Below, one piece after another: positions 6,686-14,884 of a stretch of 14,901 nucleotides of DNA; position 1 is the stretch's first letter; each line of letters begins with the position of its first letter. The position numbers were made by a program, and so were the translations under genes. Origin of the DNA: Verrucomicrobiota bacterium (lineage in GTDB: Bacteria > Chlamydiota > Chlamydiia > Chlamydiales > Rhabdochlamydiaceae); contig CAJCIW010000123.1 in assembly GCA_903970455.1 (NCBI GenBank), positions 1-14,901 of the forward strand. Direction: 5' to 3'. The notes beneath the pieces were generated by a model that saw only the letters and a list, made by a program, of their open reading frames with translations, had not been told where the DNA came from and ran no database searches.

Positions 6686-9600
6686 TGTAAAATCCTTGGT
6701 TTGTTCTTCGAATGTCTATATTTCTTAATTGCTCCCACTGGTACGTCCCAGCCAAATGGGGATGGTCAGCAATATGTCCTGTCATTTCCGACCTAGTCGA
6801 ACGACACTTAACAATTTCAATGTCATAGTCTGGATCATCCATATATTTTTTTGCAAACCTTCCTGTAATATAATCTTTTTCAGAATAAACATTTTTGACC
6901 CCACGGGCGTAACCATTCGGAATAGGTTCTGCAGGGCCAAGGGCGAGGATGTACATTTGTTTTTTAATAAGGGCTTGCTGGTCCTCGGTCATGCCCTGAA
7001 TGGCATTCCTACCGATGAGCCCGCCCTCGCTATGGGCGACGTGGTACCAGAACATTTCGGGATTGATTTTGTAGAGGGCTTCGGAGATGGCAATAAAGAA
7101 TTGCCGGGTACTGACAACGATCGGTGTATCTTTTCCTCGTCGCTCCTCAATCGTTCTTTTACAGTCCCGATATATTCCTTGTGTTGGGTTGTATATGCCC
7201 ATGATAAGGGTGCCTTCCGGGACCATGTTCACAATCGATTGAACATTTTTTGAGAACTCGCTCAGGTTTGTTTGAATCCCATTTTGTGCGGTGATCAATC
7301 CGATCATTTGGCCTCGTTCGGGAACGAGCTCATGAAAGTGATCAACGATGTTTACAATGCCTGTGTGCCATTCTTGAGGCGTGAATTGAAGCTTGTGGAA
7401 ATACCCGCAAGTGATGAACGAATCCGTGGACACACCGTCTATAATTGCTTTGCAGGGTAAAAGGGTGCCTAGGGGAATTATTTTTCCCGGACTGAAGGCA
7501 CTGATCGGGACCTCTATGCGGAACTCAGGAAAGAGGGGATCGGAGAAGAGGCCGAATAGGTCGAGCCGGTTCATCGGGCTGTTGAGAACGTAAACATAGA
7601 GATTTGATCCATCTGCAAAGCCGGAAGGATCGGGAGTGAGCCATCTTCCGAGTGTGGGATCGTAGAATCGTTGCCCAAAGAAAATGAGGCCGTCCATGGA
7701 TCTCTTGGAAGAGAATCGCCAGGGGTTCAAGGGGATGGAGTCACTTGTTTCTCTGCCAAAGGCGTTGAATTGATACGATTCGGCAATGTTATGGTCTTGG
7801 GAGATGAGCGCTACGATGTTTCCTTGGAAATCGTGCAGGGGCGCATAGGCAACGCCTTCAAGTTCAATCGCAATACTCCCTCCAATCACTCCAAGACCGA
7901 TGACTTTAAGCTGGGTAATGGTCCCGCTGCCGTTCATCGCGCCGATTTCCTGGTTTTTATCGTAGAGGTAGAAGGTCTGAACTCCATCGCTCTGTTCAGC
8001 GATCAGGCGTGAAAATGCATCGTAGAAATAGACTCTTTTTTTTGAATCGGGAGATGTCACGGAGGTGAGGCGATTCAAGGCGTCATAGGTGTAAATGGTC
8101 GTTCCCTCAGAAGAGGTCTTTTGAAACGGATTGCCGTTGAGATCGTATTCGAGTTTGTAGTTGGAAGCGGATAGGATTTGGTTGTACTCATTGATAGAAC
8201 AATCTATAGGGTTGCCTAGGGAATCAAATCGATATTGTTCTTCCCCTTCTTGAATGAGTTGGTTCAGGGGATCATGCTTGTAGGTCTTGTCTCCCAATAG
8301 AGAATGATGTGTTTCTGTGACAAGGCCCGACAATCCGAAGGAAATTCGTTGATTCAACCAATGGGAATGTTGGCTCCTGGGGCGTTCTAGAAGATCGCGG
8401 ATTGAATGCTGTATTCCTAAATCATGGATGAGTTCCTCTTGTGCGACATGTCCATTCGGGTCGAATTCGAGATAGCGATGAGTGAAAAGGGTTTTACCTT
8501 CAGGGGAGAATTTGGAAACCTCGGAAAGGTGGCCTGCTTGATAGGAATACGTGATGTAAGAGAGGTCCGGGAGTGTAAAAGAGGAGCATCGGCCATGATG
8601 GTCATATTCCCATGTGAAGGTCAAGCCGTAGGGGTTGATTTCTTGGATGATCTGGCCAAACGCATTGTACTTGCGCTGTAGCAGGGTATGTTGAACAAGA
8701 TCGGAAATCTGAACCGGATCGCGAGACCCATTTTCATAAGTGTATTGATAATGGATCGTCCCATCGGAACTTTTCTTCTCGATAAGACGATCAATTCCAT
8801 CGTAGGTGGAATCAATAGCAACGCCGTTTGGTAAAACACACCTGACCGCTCTTCTCTTGTCATCATAGATGAAACGGGTGGTCTTATCGCTTCCCTCTTT
8901 TTCTAGGATGACGCGCCCCATCGGATCATATTCCCACCAAACGGAAATTTGACTGGTAGGAGTATGATCGTGATAAATAGTGGAAACTCTTCTAGCTAGG
9001 TTGCCGGCTTTGTCGTAGAAGAAGTCTTCTTTTGAGACAGTATTTCCAAAAAAATCTTGCTGTGTACGATTGATGACGTGATTCAGCGCATCATGCGTTT
9101 CAATCGTGCTGTTCCCAAGAGCATCGGTCATTCTCTTTTCTAAAACCCGTTGACCTAATGCATTTGTTTCAGTGTCATCATAACTCCAGTAAGTGGGATT
9201 TTGTTCAGGATCGACATGGGCGATTAATTGAGATTCTGGATTATAGATGAATCGGTCGGTGGCAATTCCCTGAGAGGTCAACCGCTCTGCTTTGCATTTC
9301 CTCTCCTCGTTATCATAGAAGAACCACATGTGATTTTCGATGCGGCCATCTGAGAATTCATTCCATTCTTCCGTGATCTTGCCGGCAACGTCATGGATTT
9401 GGACGTGGGTGACATCTGACTGGGTCGTCTTCTCGAGAAAGCCAAGAGGGTCATAAGTGTAAGTGATGAGTTGATCTTCTGCCTGCTCGGTCGTTTTTCT
9501 GCCTGCTCCATCATAGGTGTAAGTGGTAGTAAGTCCGTTAGGATCGGTGTAAGAAAGAAGATGAAAGGAGTTGTAGGTCCAAATTTCAGCGCTAAGAAGG

Positions 9601-12065
9601 CTCCCTTCTGCGGAAGTGATTTTTTTCGAGGTGATACGTTGAAACATGTCGTAAACGTAATCGACACGTGTTCCATCCGGATGGATTGTCTGTGCAAGAG
9701 TCCCCTCTTTGTTGTAACGGTGAGAGAGGACCGTTCCATCCGGGTGGATGATCTGCACCGGTTTTCTTAAAGTGTTGTAAACTGTTTGGGTTGTTCCCCC
9801 CTCTGAGACAGAGGTAGAAGAGAGATTGCCTTGAATATCATAAGTAAAAGTCACAACAGGGGAATAGGGGTTTCCTTCTTTATCCCAAGTCGCAGGAAAT
9901 TGAGTTTTGACACAGCGACCAAATGCGTCGTACGATTGCTCTGTGCGATTCCCCTTGGAATCGATTTGCGATTTTAAATTCCCATGAGCATCGTAGTTTG
10001 TGAAAGTCGTCTTGATGATTCCTTTCTCGTCCGACTCTTGCACATATTTTGGCCTTCCTGCTGGATCATATTCAAAGGTCTTAGCAGGTTGGGAGACTTC
10101 TTTTGCGAAGCGAAGATTGCCTAAACTATCATGAGAATATGTGTTTACCTTGCCCACGGGAGTGGTCTGACGAGTGACGCGCCCTTGTGGATCATAATCT
10201 ATTTCGATCGTGTAGCGATGGGTTCCGTTGGAATCAAAAATCGCTTCCTTTGCTACCCGATGGGTGGGATGATAGGAATAAACAGTTTGCCTTAATAACT
10301 TCTCTGTATGGGAGGCGTTGTCTAAGTATTTTTCTGTCAGAGAATGAATGAGTCCAGATGGCTCCTGGAGCTCATACCGTTTGATGTGCCGCTCCGTGAC
10401 ACCATTTAAATCATTTGGATCCGTGGAAATCCCATCATCGGTGATTTCGGCGACGAGTAAATTGTCATCGTTATAAAAGAGAAATTCCCGAACGAGAATT
10501 TTGTCGTGATACGAAGTGAATTTAGTCGTAGGAAGGTCGGTTCCGTTTTTATAAGTGTAAAGATAAACCAATCCATTTTCTTCCTCTTCTCGAATGGGAA
10601 TATTGAAACCAGGTAAGTAATCGTACCGCTTTGAATAGTGTTCGGCATGGGCCAGAGATCCATCGCTATTTGGATTAAAAGGCGCAGGGACGTTTCCTGT
10701 TAAAGATCCCCAAAGAGTTTCTTGCCGAACATTTCCAGCATCATCGTAGTCGAAGACTTTAGAAAAATAAGCATGCCGACACCCGTTCATCATCAATTTG
10801 GCTTTCAGCCGTTCTTTTTCCCAGATAAACTGCAAGATGGAGATGAGCTCATCCTTTTCATTGAAGTATTCAATGGAATTCAGATGTCCGGCATCATGGA
10901 TATAACGGGTGAGGCGATTAGAGCTGTCTCGCGCATCGGTCACACCCGGTTGATAGGTGAACCGTGCGAGGGTCATCGTTTCCCCATTAGGCCCAATGGG
11001 GGCCTCTAAGCTCTCGACTTTATCCGTATCGAAGTGTTTCTTCTCAGGATGTTTTGCCCATTTTTTTTCCTTTTCTTTATCGGGAGGAGTATAGTATTTG
11101 GCTTCGAATTGACACTTTCCTCCCATGTCCATTCGCTTTATTCGAGCACCGATTTTTTTCCGGCCAGGAATTAAGGCTATGCCTTCTTCCGGCCGATGGT
11201 TGCTGTTTACACTGGTGATATAATCGACCTCTTGGTGTCTCGTTGAATTGTATTGGAAGGCTTTTCCATCAGACGTATCGATTCTCAATTGGAAAGGGGA
11301 TTTTTTTTTGCTCCCTTTTAAATGCATCCATGAAAAGGTCTTTGTTTCGGAAGGATTCTTGAGGCTTACATTTTCCAGGCGGTCATGATCGTCATAGTGG
11401 TAGGTGATCCTGTGCTGACTGGGGAGGATTTCTTTGACAAGACGGTAGCAAGATTTCAGCCGCCTCCGATTTACCCTTCCTCTCAAATCGCGGATATTCC
11501 AGTGACGAAACTCTTCCCCTTGATAAATGCGGGAGCCTCCATTGGGAAGATGCAGGACTGCAATCCCATCTTTGGTATCCAAGTCGAGCACATTGTTGCC
11601 CGGGTTTGTTTTGGCGCTTAATGAGCCGGAACATTGCCTAAATTCCTTTTGAGGCTTAAAGATAAAATGATGATCGCTCGTATTATGACTATAGGAATAC
11701 GGAATCAGGTTGCCGCCCGGTTCGGGAAGGTAGAACCGGAACTCTTTCACTTTGCTTTTGAGATCAATCCAGAGATTGGCATGAGGAATAAAATTCCATC
11801 CTCCTTGCACGATCCAGCCCCCTCGTTCCTCTTTGAGGTCATCATTCAGTTGAGGATTTTCCAATGCCCCCGAGCTGGAATAAGTGCGAAAAATGGGAAG
11901 CCGTTTGGCTCCTTCGATCACTGTATCTTCAAGGCAGAGATTCAGGTTGCCTGAGATGACGTTGACGTGATGGAATAGGGAAGGGTCTTCATCTTGGGAA
12001 AAAAGCTGGTCCCAATCAGCACGGAGAGAGGAGAAGAAAAGCAGGAAAAGTAATAGCATTCTCAT
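6669..12065 (-). CDS. Sec-exported RHS/YD-repeat protein with alpha/beta-hydrolase-like tip
   Basis: 1798 aa. Residues 1-16 are a signal peptide (RMLLLFLLFFSSLRA). An N-terminal domain contains HHVNVISGNLNLCLEDT (33-49). Roughly 30 YD repeats follow (YDPQGRV, YDAFGRC, YDPMGRV types), which in known RHS/Tc proteins build a hollow beta-shell around the toxin tip. The core ends with FYDPTLGRWLTPDPSGF and NSPMNRLDLFG, the last Gly being residue 1505. The tip, 1506-1798, is not repeat. It carries WYHVAHSEGGLIGR with Ser1679 in an AHSEG elbow (the A-x-S-x-G form used by some lipases), then VYSEKD with Asp1731, then GHIADHPH with His1764/His1768. This is the Ser-Asp-His order of alpha/beta-hydrolases and, from memory, resembles chlamydial DUF687-type domains. 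Start ATG 12065 follows GAGG. The tail overlaps the next gene. A secreted lipase, esterase or toxin-like role is inferred. Confidence 0.9.
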   Translation of the reverse strand: MRMLLLFLLFFSSLRADWDQLFSQDEDPSLFHHVNVISGNLNLCLEDTVIEGAKRLPIFRTYSSSGALENPQLNDDLKEERGGWIVQGGWNFIPHANLWIDLKSKVKEFRFYLPEPGGNLIPYSYSHNTSDHHFIFKPQKEFRQCSGSLSAKTNPGNNVLDLDTKDGIAVLHLPNGGSRIYQGEEFRHWNIRDLRGRVNRRRLKSCYRLVKEILPSQHRITYHYDDHDRLENVSLKNPSETKTFSWMHLKGSKKKSPFQLRIDTSDGKAFQYNSTRHQEVDYITSVNSNHRPEEGIALIPGRKKIGARIKRMDMGGKCQFEAKYYTPPDKEKEKKWAKHPEKKHFDTDKVESLEAPIGPNGETMTLARFTYQPGVTDARDSSNRLTRYIHDAGHLNSIEYFNEKDELISILQFIWEKERLKAKLMMNGCRHAYFSKVFDYDDAGNVRQETLWGSLTGNVPAPFNPNSDGSLAHAEHYSKRYDYLPGFNIPIREEEENGLVYLYTYKNGTDLPTTKFTSYHDKILVREFLFYNDDNLLVAEITDDGISTDPNDLNGVTERHIKRYELQEPSGLIHSLTEKYLDNASHTEKLLRQTVYSYHPTHRVAKEAIFDSNGTHRYTIEIDYDPQGRVTRQTTPVGKVNTYSHDSLGNLRFAKEVSQPAKTFEYDPAGRPKYVQESDEKGIIKTTFTNYDAHGNLKSQIDSKGNRTEQSYDAFGRCVKTQFPATWDKEGNPYSPVVTFTYDIQGNLSSTSVSEGGTTQTVYNTLRKPVQIIHPDGTVLSHRYNKEGTLAQTIHPDGTRVDYVYDMFQRITSKKITSAEGSLLSAEIWTYNSFHLLSYTDPNGLTTTYTYDGAGRKTTEQAEDQLITYTYDPLGFLEKTTQSDVTHVQIHDVAGKITEEWNEFSDGRIENHMWFFYDNEERKCKAERLTSQGIATDRFIYNPESQLIAHVDPEQNPTYWSYDDTETNALGQRVLEKRMTDALGNSTIETHDALNHVINRTQQDFFGNTVSKEDFFYDKAGNLARRVSTIYHDHTPTSQISVWWEYDPMGRVILEKEGSDKTTRFIYDDKRRAVRCVLPNGVAIDSTYDGIDRLIEKKSSDGTIHYQYTYENGSRDPVQISDLVQHTLLQRKYNAFGQIIQEINPYGLTFTWEYDHHGRCSSFTLPDLSYITYSYQAGHLSEVSKFSPEGKTLFTHRYLEFDPNGHVAQEELIHDLGIQHSIRDLLERPRSQHSHWLNQRISFGLSGLVTETHHSLLGDKTYKHDPLNQLIQEGEEQYRFDSLGNPIDCSINEYNQILSASNYKLEYDLNGNPFQKTSSEGTTIYTYDALNRLTSVTSPDSKKRVYFYDAFSRLIAEQSDGVQTFYLYDKNQEIGAMNGSGTITQLKVIGLGVIGGSIAIELEGVAYAPLHDFQGNIVALISQDHNIAESYQFNAFGRETSDSIPLNPWRFSSKRSMDGLIFFGQRFYDPTLGRWLTPDPSGFADGSNLYVYVLNSPMNRLDLFGLFSDPLFPEFRIEVPISAFSPGKIIPLGTLLPCKAIIDGVSTDSFITCGYFHKLQFTPQEWHTGIVNIVDHFHELVPERGQMIGLITAQNGIQTNLSEFSKNVQSIVNMVPEGTLIMGIYNPTQGIYRDCKRTIEERRGKDTPIVVSTRQFFIAISEALYKINPEMFWYHVAHSEGGLIGRNAIQGMTEDQQALIKKQMYILALGPAEPIPNGYARGVKNVYSEKDYITGRFAKKYMDDPDYDIEIVKCRSTRSEMTGHIADHPHLAGTYQWEQLRNIDIRRTNQGFYNGRTR

Positions 12066-12098
12066 AGCGTTCTGCCTCGTTTAAAAAAACGAATACGA

Positions 12099-12127
12099 AT
12101 GCTAGATAAATATTTATTCTAGGGCAA
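12099..12127 (-). promoter_or_regulatory. Putative RHS promoter with inverted repeat in the spacer
   Basis: Minus strand: -35 TTGCCC (12122-12127), 17-bp spacer, -10 TAGCAT (12099-12104), about 35 bp before the RHS start codon. Each box matches the consensus at 4/6. The spacer holds a near-perfect inverted repeat, CTAGA-TAAATATTTA-T-TCTAG (12102-12122), which could be a repressor site or only an AT-rich coincidence. Confidence 0.35.
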
Positions 12128-12163
12128 GAATTTTTTGGGTCGATTCAGCGCCCTTATTTTTCC

Positions 12164-12192
12164 TTGATGGGATTTGAACGAAAAAGTAAGAT
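12164..12192 (+). promoter_or_regulatory. Promoter for tRNA-Leu
   Basis: TTGATG (12164-12169), a 17-bp spacer, then TAAGAT (12187-12192), ending 17 bp before the mature tRNA start. Start of transcription would be near 12199. Spacing and placement are what a bacterial tRNA promoter should show. Confidence 0.55.
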
Positions 12193-12209
12193 ACTCCCTT
12201 TGTTTCTTT

Positions 12210-12291
12210 GCGAGAGTGGCGGAATTGGTAGACGCGCTACTTTGAGGTGGTAGTGGGGTTTCTCGTAGGGGTTCGAGTCCCCTCTCTCGCA
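12210..12291 (+). tRNA. tRNA-Leu (anticodon GAG)
   Basis: A full cloverleaf can be drawn. The acceptor GCGAGAG (12210-12216) pairs perfectly with CTCTCGC (12284-12290). The D-arm region contains GGAATTGGTAGAC. The anticodon stem CTACT/GGTAG encloses TTGAGGT with anticodon GAG at 12244-12246. A long variable arm (12254-12266) marks a class II tRNA, and the T-arm AGGGG-TTCGAGT-CCCCT is at 12267-12283. The discriminator is A, as in tRNA-Leu. CCA is not encoded and must be added. It reads CUC/CUU leucine codons. The gene converges on the winged-helix gene, whose stop lies 28 bp away. Confidence 0.95.
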
Positions 12292-12319
12292 TATCTCCAG
12301 GTACATTTTTTCTCTTAGT

Positions 12320-13243
12320 CTAGATCTTGGGCTTATCCCGGAAAGTCGTTGGTTTCCCCTTTTGCAAGGATTCAGACCATTCAAGGATCCATTGACTAAA
12401 GTTTTCTAAGTAAGCAGGAAAGTTGTTATGGAAAGCGGGAGGAGTAATTCCTAGTTTTTGAAGAGAGTTTTTGTGCTCTTTTAAACAATTGCGAAGTTCA
12501 ACAACCTTTGTGCTCTCTGCATACTTCTCGATGCGATGAATACAATTTCTCAAAGACAACAATACTTTAAAGACGATGTGCCATGCTGGAGCATGGTCTG
12601 GAATGGGTTTTAACATTTGGAATAGAGGACTATTTTTATGTAGTTGATAACGTTGCTGATTTCCCTGCATGAATCTCTCAAAGAGGTTGCCAAAATGCAA
12701 ATCATCCAATACTTCAGCAAGATTCCTTTTCGAGTATCCAATATCAATTTCTGCGATAGAAAAATTTGCATTTGGATGAACCAAAAAAAATGTCACAAGA
12801 TCTGCTCTGGCCCCGGTCCCAAATATGGATCTGGCTCGTATGTTCAATAATGCGGAAGATGGATGAGGCCGCAAGACGGATTTATGACTCAGGTTAATTT
12901 TTAATGGAGGGGTATCGATAAAAACTGGCCAGTTAGTTTTTGAGATATTATTTAAACTAGAAGCATATTTCGAAAAAGATTCTTTGGCCAATTGGTTAAA
13001 TTCCTTCATCAAAGACTTAAAACGGCTGATTGAAATAAAATGATAATATTGACTGCACCAATCAAGCGACTCATCACGAAGTCGAGGATCTGTTTCAGCT
13101 AACACGCTCGTGAATATAATTAGTTCTTCTATGGGAATAAGAACATTTTGATGGTTTTGTTTGGTTCCAGCAACCCCTAGTTCTGTCCACAGACTCCATG
13201 CAAGGTTAAGTAGATTTTTGTCTAATTCTTTAATTAGATGCAT
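12320..13243 (-). CDS. Winged-helix protein paired with a nucleotidyltransferase
   Basis: 307 aa. No signal peptide or membrane segment, so it is cytoplasmic. Residues about 144-203 look like an ArsR/MarR-type winged helix: GARADLVTFFLVHPNANF, the recognition-helix region IGYSKRNLAEVLDDL, then the wing FERFMQGNQQRYQLHK. The N-terminal 140 and C-terminal 100 residues are mostly helical, with no family I recognise. The ATG at 13243 lies inside the last codons of the nucleotidyltransferase gene, an overlap of 14 nt, so the pair is co-translated. By analogy with AbiEi/AbiEii-like systems, where a winged-helix partner represses and counteracts a nucleotidyltransferase toxin, it may be the antitoxin or regulator. 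That role is inferred, and gene order here is enzyme first. Confidence 0.7.
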   Translation of the reverse strand: MHLIKELDKNLLNLAWSLWTELGVAGTKQNHQNVLIPIEELIIFTSVLAETDPRLRDESLDWCSQYYHFISISRFKSLMKEFNQLAKESFSKYASSLNNISKTNWPVFIDTPPLKINLSHKSVLRPHPSSALLNIRARSIFGTGARADLVTFFLVHPNANFSIAEIDIGYSKRNLAEVLDDLHFGNLFERFMQGNQQRYQLHKNSPLFQMLKPIPDHAPAWHIVFKVLLSLRNCIHRIEKYAESTKVVELRNCLKEHKNSLQKLGITPPAFHNNFPAYLENFSQWILEWSESLQKGKPTTFRDKPKI

Positions 13244-13796
13244 GGATGTTCTCGATTGCCTGATTTATATCTTTTTCAAAATCTGCAGATACATCTTGAG
13301 TAAGGCACCAATTTTTAGCCTGAAGTAATTCATCCGGTGTAGGGGTCAATGCACGCAGATCTGCAAAATGTTTGCTTTGAGGCCCTTGATCCACGCTTGC
13401 GTATAGCTTAAAGCAGATTTGGTCAAAGCGATCGGCCAAATAAAGAGTTAGTCCCTTATACTCACGAATGTGTAACCGTTCTGTAAAGCCTCGAGGCAAG
13501 CCCATTTCTAGTAAAGAAGCGGGACCACTATTCAACCAATTGTCTCCCAGGTCAAGCGCTTTACCAACTTCTTCAGCAGCTTGAATGAGAGGGAGTGGAA
13601 GGAGATTTGCTGAAAAGAGTTCCCGGTTTTTTACAAGAGCAACTAAGTCTAAATCTTTTGTTGTCCTGTCAATAAGTCCAAGAAGAAGCAAACTGCCTCC
13701 TCCAATTGCGGCTACCTCATAGCTGAGACCGCGATCAGCCAAAAGTTGCCCTAGGACTTCTAAAGCGATTTCCAGACTTGCTAAATCTATTTTCAT
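13230..13796 (-). CDS. Nucleotidyltransferase-fold protein (DUF6036/AbiEii-like)
   Basis: 188 aa. The polymerase-beta-type nucleotidyltransferase signature is present: GGGS at 32-35 on the first strand-turn, then RTTKDLDLV with the metal-binding pair Asp48/Asp50. A downstream YLADRFDQICFKLYAS block (about 130-145) and a KHFADLRAL block match the part of AbiEii/DUF6036-like proteins where K..D/R-D residues line the active site. Such enzymes transfer nucleotides to RNA or protein; some (AbiEii, MenT) are toxins, and MenT acts on tRNA. The target here is unknown. The ATG at 13796 follows a strong GGAAGGGG ribosome site. It is first in a two-gene operon with a winged-helix partner, overlapping it by 14 nt. 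Confidence 0.75.
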   Translation of the reverse strand: MKIDLASLEIALEVLGQLLADRGLSYEVAAIGGGSLLLLGLIDRTTKDLDLVALVKNRELFSANLLPLPLIQAAEEVGKALDLGDNWLNSGPASLLEMGLPRGFTERLHIREYKGLTLYLADRFDQICFKLYASVDQGPQSKHFADLRALTPTPDELLQAKNWCLTQDVSADFEKDINQAIENIHASN

Positions 13797-13815
13797 GACC
13801 CCTTCCTTGGTTTCG

Positions 13816-13857
13816 AGAAGTTAAACTTCTAGAATCGAGAGCTTAAACTTCATGATA
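13816..13857 (-). promoter_or_regulatory. Operator-like repeats upstream of the nucleotidyltransferase operon
   Basis: AGAAGTTAAACTTCT (13816-13830) is a perfect 15-nt palindrome around a central A. Its half, TTAAACTTC, recurs as a direct repeat at 13843-13851, exactly 22 bp away (about two helical turns). On the minus strand the repeats lie between a weak -10 candidate TATCAT (13852-13857) and the start codon at 13796, a good position for autorepression by the winged-helix partner. No strong -35 is seen. Confidence 0.4.
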
Positions 13858-13939
13858 TATGAAAATGAGATTTTACGCGAATATTTCAGAATGCATTGAT
13901 AATTAATGGTTTGCGCATAGTGACTTCCTTTCATCAAGC

Positions 13940-13959
13940 TGAAGGCTTTTTACCCTTCA
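13940..13959. other. Hairpin at the 3' end of the protease gene
   Basis: TGAAGG (13940-13945) pairs with CCTTCA (13954-13959) around ctttttac. On the minus strand it begins at the protease stop codon. No T-run follows the stem in that direction, so it is a weak terminator candidate. Confidence 0.25.
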
Positions 13960-14884
13960 AGGCGCTGTTGCTCTGACGGCGCGGAAAGCAGCCGTCTCAT
14001 CTGAGTTGATCTGCATGGTCATCGAATAATTCGTGCCGGTGGGGATCTGGATTTCCCAGCTTTGGCTGGCGCTTGCGGCATTGGCATTGAAATTCGAGTT
14101 GGGGATCTTGTCCAGGGAATTATACCTGTATAAGTTGTAAAGGGTGTTGGGGTCGAGGCCGGAGAGTGTGACGGTCAAATGGATGGGGAGGGGCGGGGGC
14201 CTTGTTGTAGAACCGTCTTGAATTTGCGGTATTTCATAATTGATATCGGTGTCGACGCGGATGGGGAGTGTGTCACCGTTCAAATCGATGACGCCTGTGA
14301 TCGCGATTCCATAATTGCTGCCGCTGTTGGAGAGGGAATAGATGGGGCCGTTTTGTCGATTGGCTTCCGATCGATCGGCTTGAAACTCAGCAAAGTCATA
14401 GGAAAAATAGTAGGGGGGATTGCTTCGATCGCTCCAGAGGCCGTTATCGTTAAAATAGATGATATCCTGGTCGTAGTAGTTAGGGTCCGTGAGAGGGTGG
14501 AGGGAAGTGATGCCCGTGACGGGAACGATATGGTCGTAGTCGGGATCGCCGGCGTTCGGGTTGGTCTTGCCGTAAAAAAGGTATTCGTTGGTGAAGATGC
14601 CGATCGCCACCGGGAACCCTTTAATGACATTTTGTTTGACCCAGGCGAGAAATTCTTTGGTGTCTTGTTCTCCTACCGTATTCCATTCGATGCAATTGAG
14701 ATGCATTTGAGAAGCTGTCAGTTGATCGTTCAGACCAAGTCGTGTGGCGACGGCGCGTGCATCGTATTGGGAAATATACTGGCCGTAATAAAGGCCGGCG
14801 CTGATGAGCGACACTTCGCCGCAATAACCGGAATTATGGTTCGATTGCAGGCGGGGGGGAATGTCATTGCAATGAATGAAGGTG
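13957..14884 (-). CDS. C39/papain-like cysteine protease domain protein, 5'-truncated
   Basis: About 308 genuine residues; the N-terminus is missing at the contig end. Numbering from the artefactual first codon at 14901, the sequence shows NSGYCGEVSL with Cys27 at the head of a helix, DPDYDHIVPVTG with His124, and IIYFNDNG with Asn/Asp at 151-153. This is the Cys-His-Asn/Asp order of peptidase_C39-like and papain-fold enzymes. From about residue 235 a C-terminal beta-rich domain follows (HLTVTLSGLDPNTLYNLYRY, then a SNFNANAASASQSW stretch) that looks like a fibronectin-type or carbohydrate-binding accessory domain. The composition is GC-richer than the adjacent operon. The substrate and secretion signal cannot be judged because the start is absent. 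The first six apparent residues (MCSSDL) come from adapter sequence. Confidence 0.7.

Larger units (their letters stand above)
5356..6737 (-). repeat. Tandem ~650-bp repeat array (RHS tip end + partner gene)
   Basis: Three unit starts are visible on the minus strand: partner ATGs at 6685, 6025 and 5379, spaced 660 and 646 bp. The first two units are full-length and very similar in places; for example 5831-5932 and 6491-6592 match closely at an exact 660-bp offset, including a nearly identical stretch encoding the GGSGGSMPYDVE loop. The third is truncated. Each start is preceded by about 18 codons related to the RHS C-terminus. Codon-level divergence between units shows the duplication is not an assembly artefact. 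Confidence 0.7.

Noticed and set aside
8417..8681. Open frames on either strand inside the RHS gene
   Set aside because: They are shadows of the YD-repeat coding sequence with no independent start signals.
12168..12180. GTTCAAATCCCATC on the minus strand, resembling a tRNA T-arm
   Set aside because: No acceptor, anticodon or D arm can be paired with it, and the sequence is better explained as part of the tRNA-Leu promoter spacer.
12154..12384. Open frame antisense to tRNA-Leu
   Set aside because: It is the typical spurious translation across a tRNA gene (RGDSNPYE-like peptide) and also overlaps the end of the winged-helix gene.
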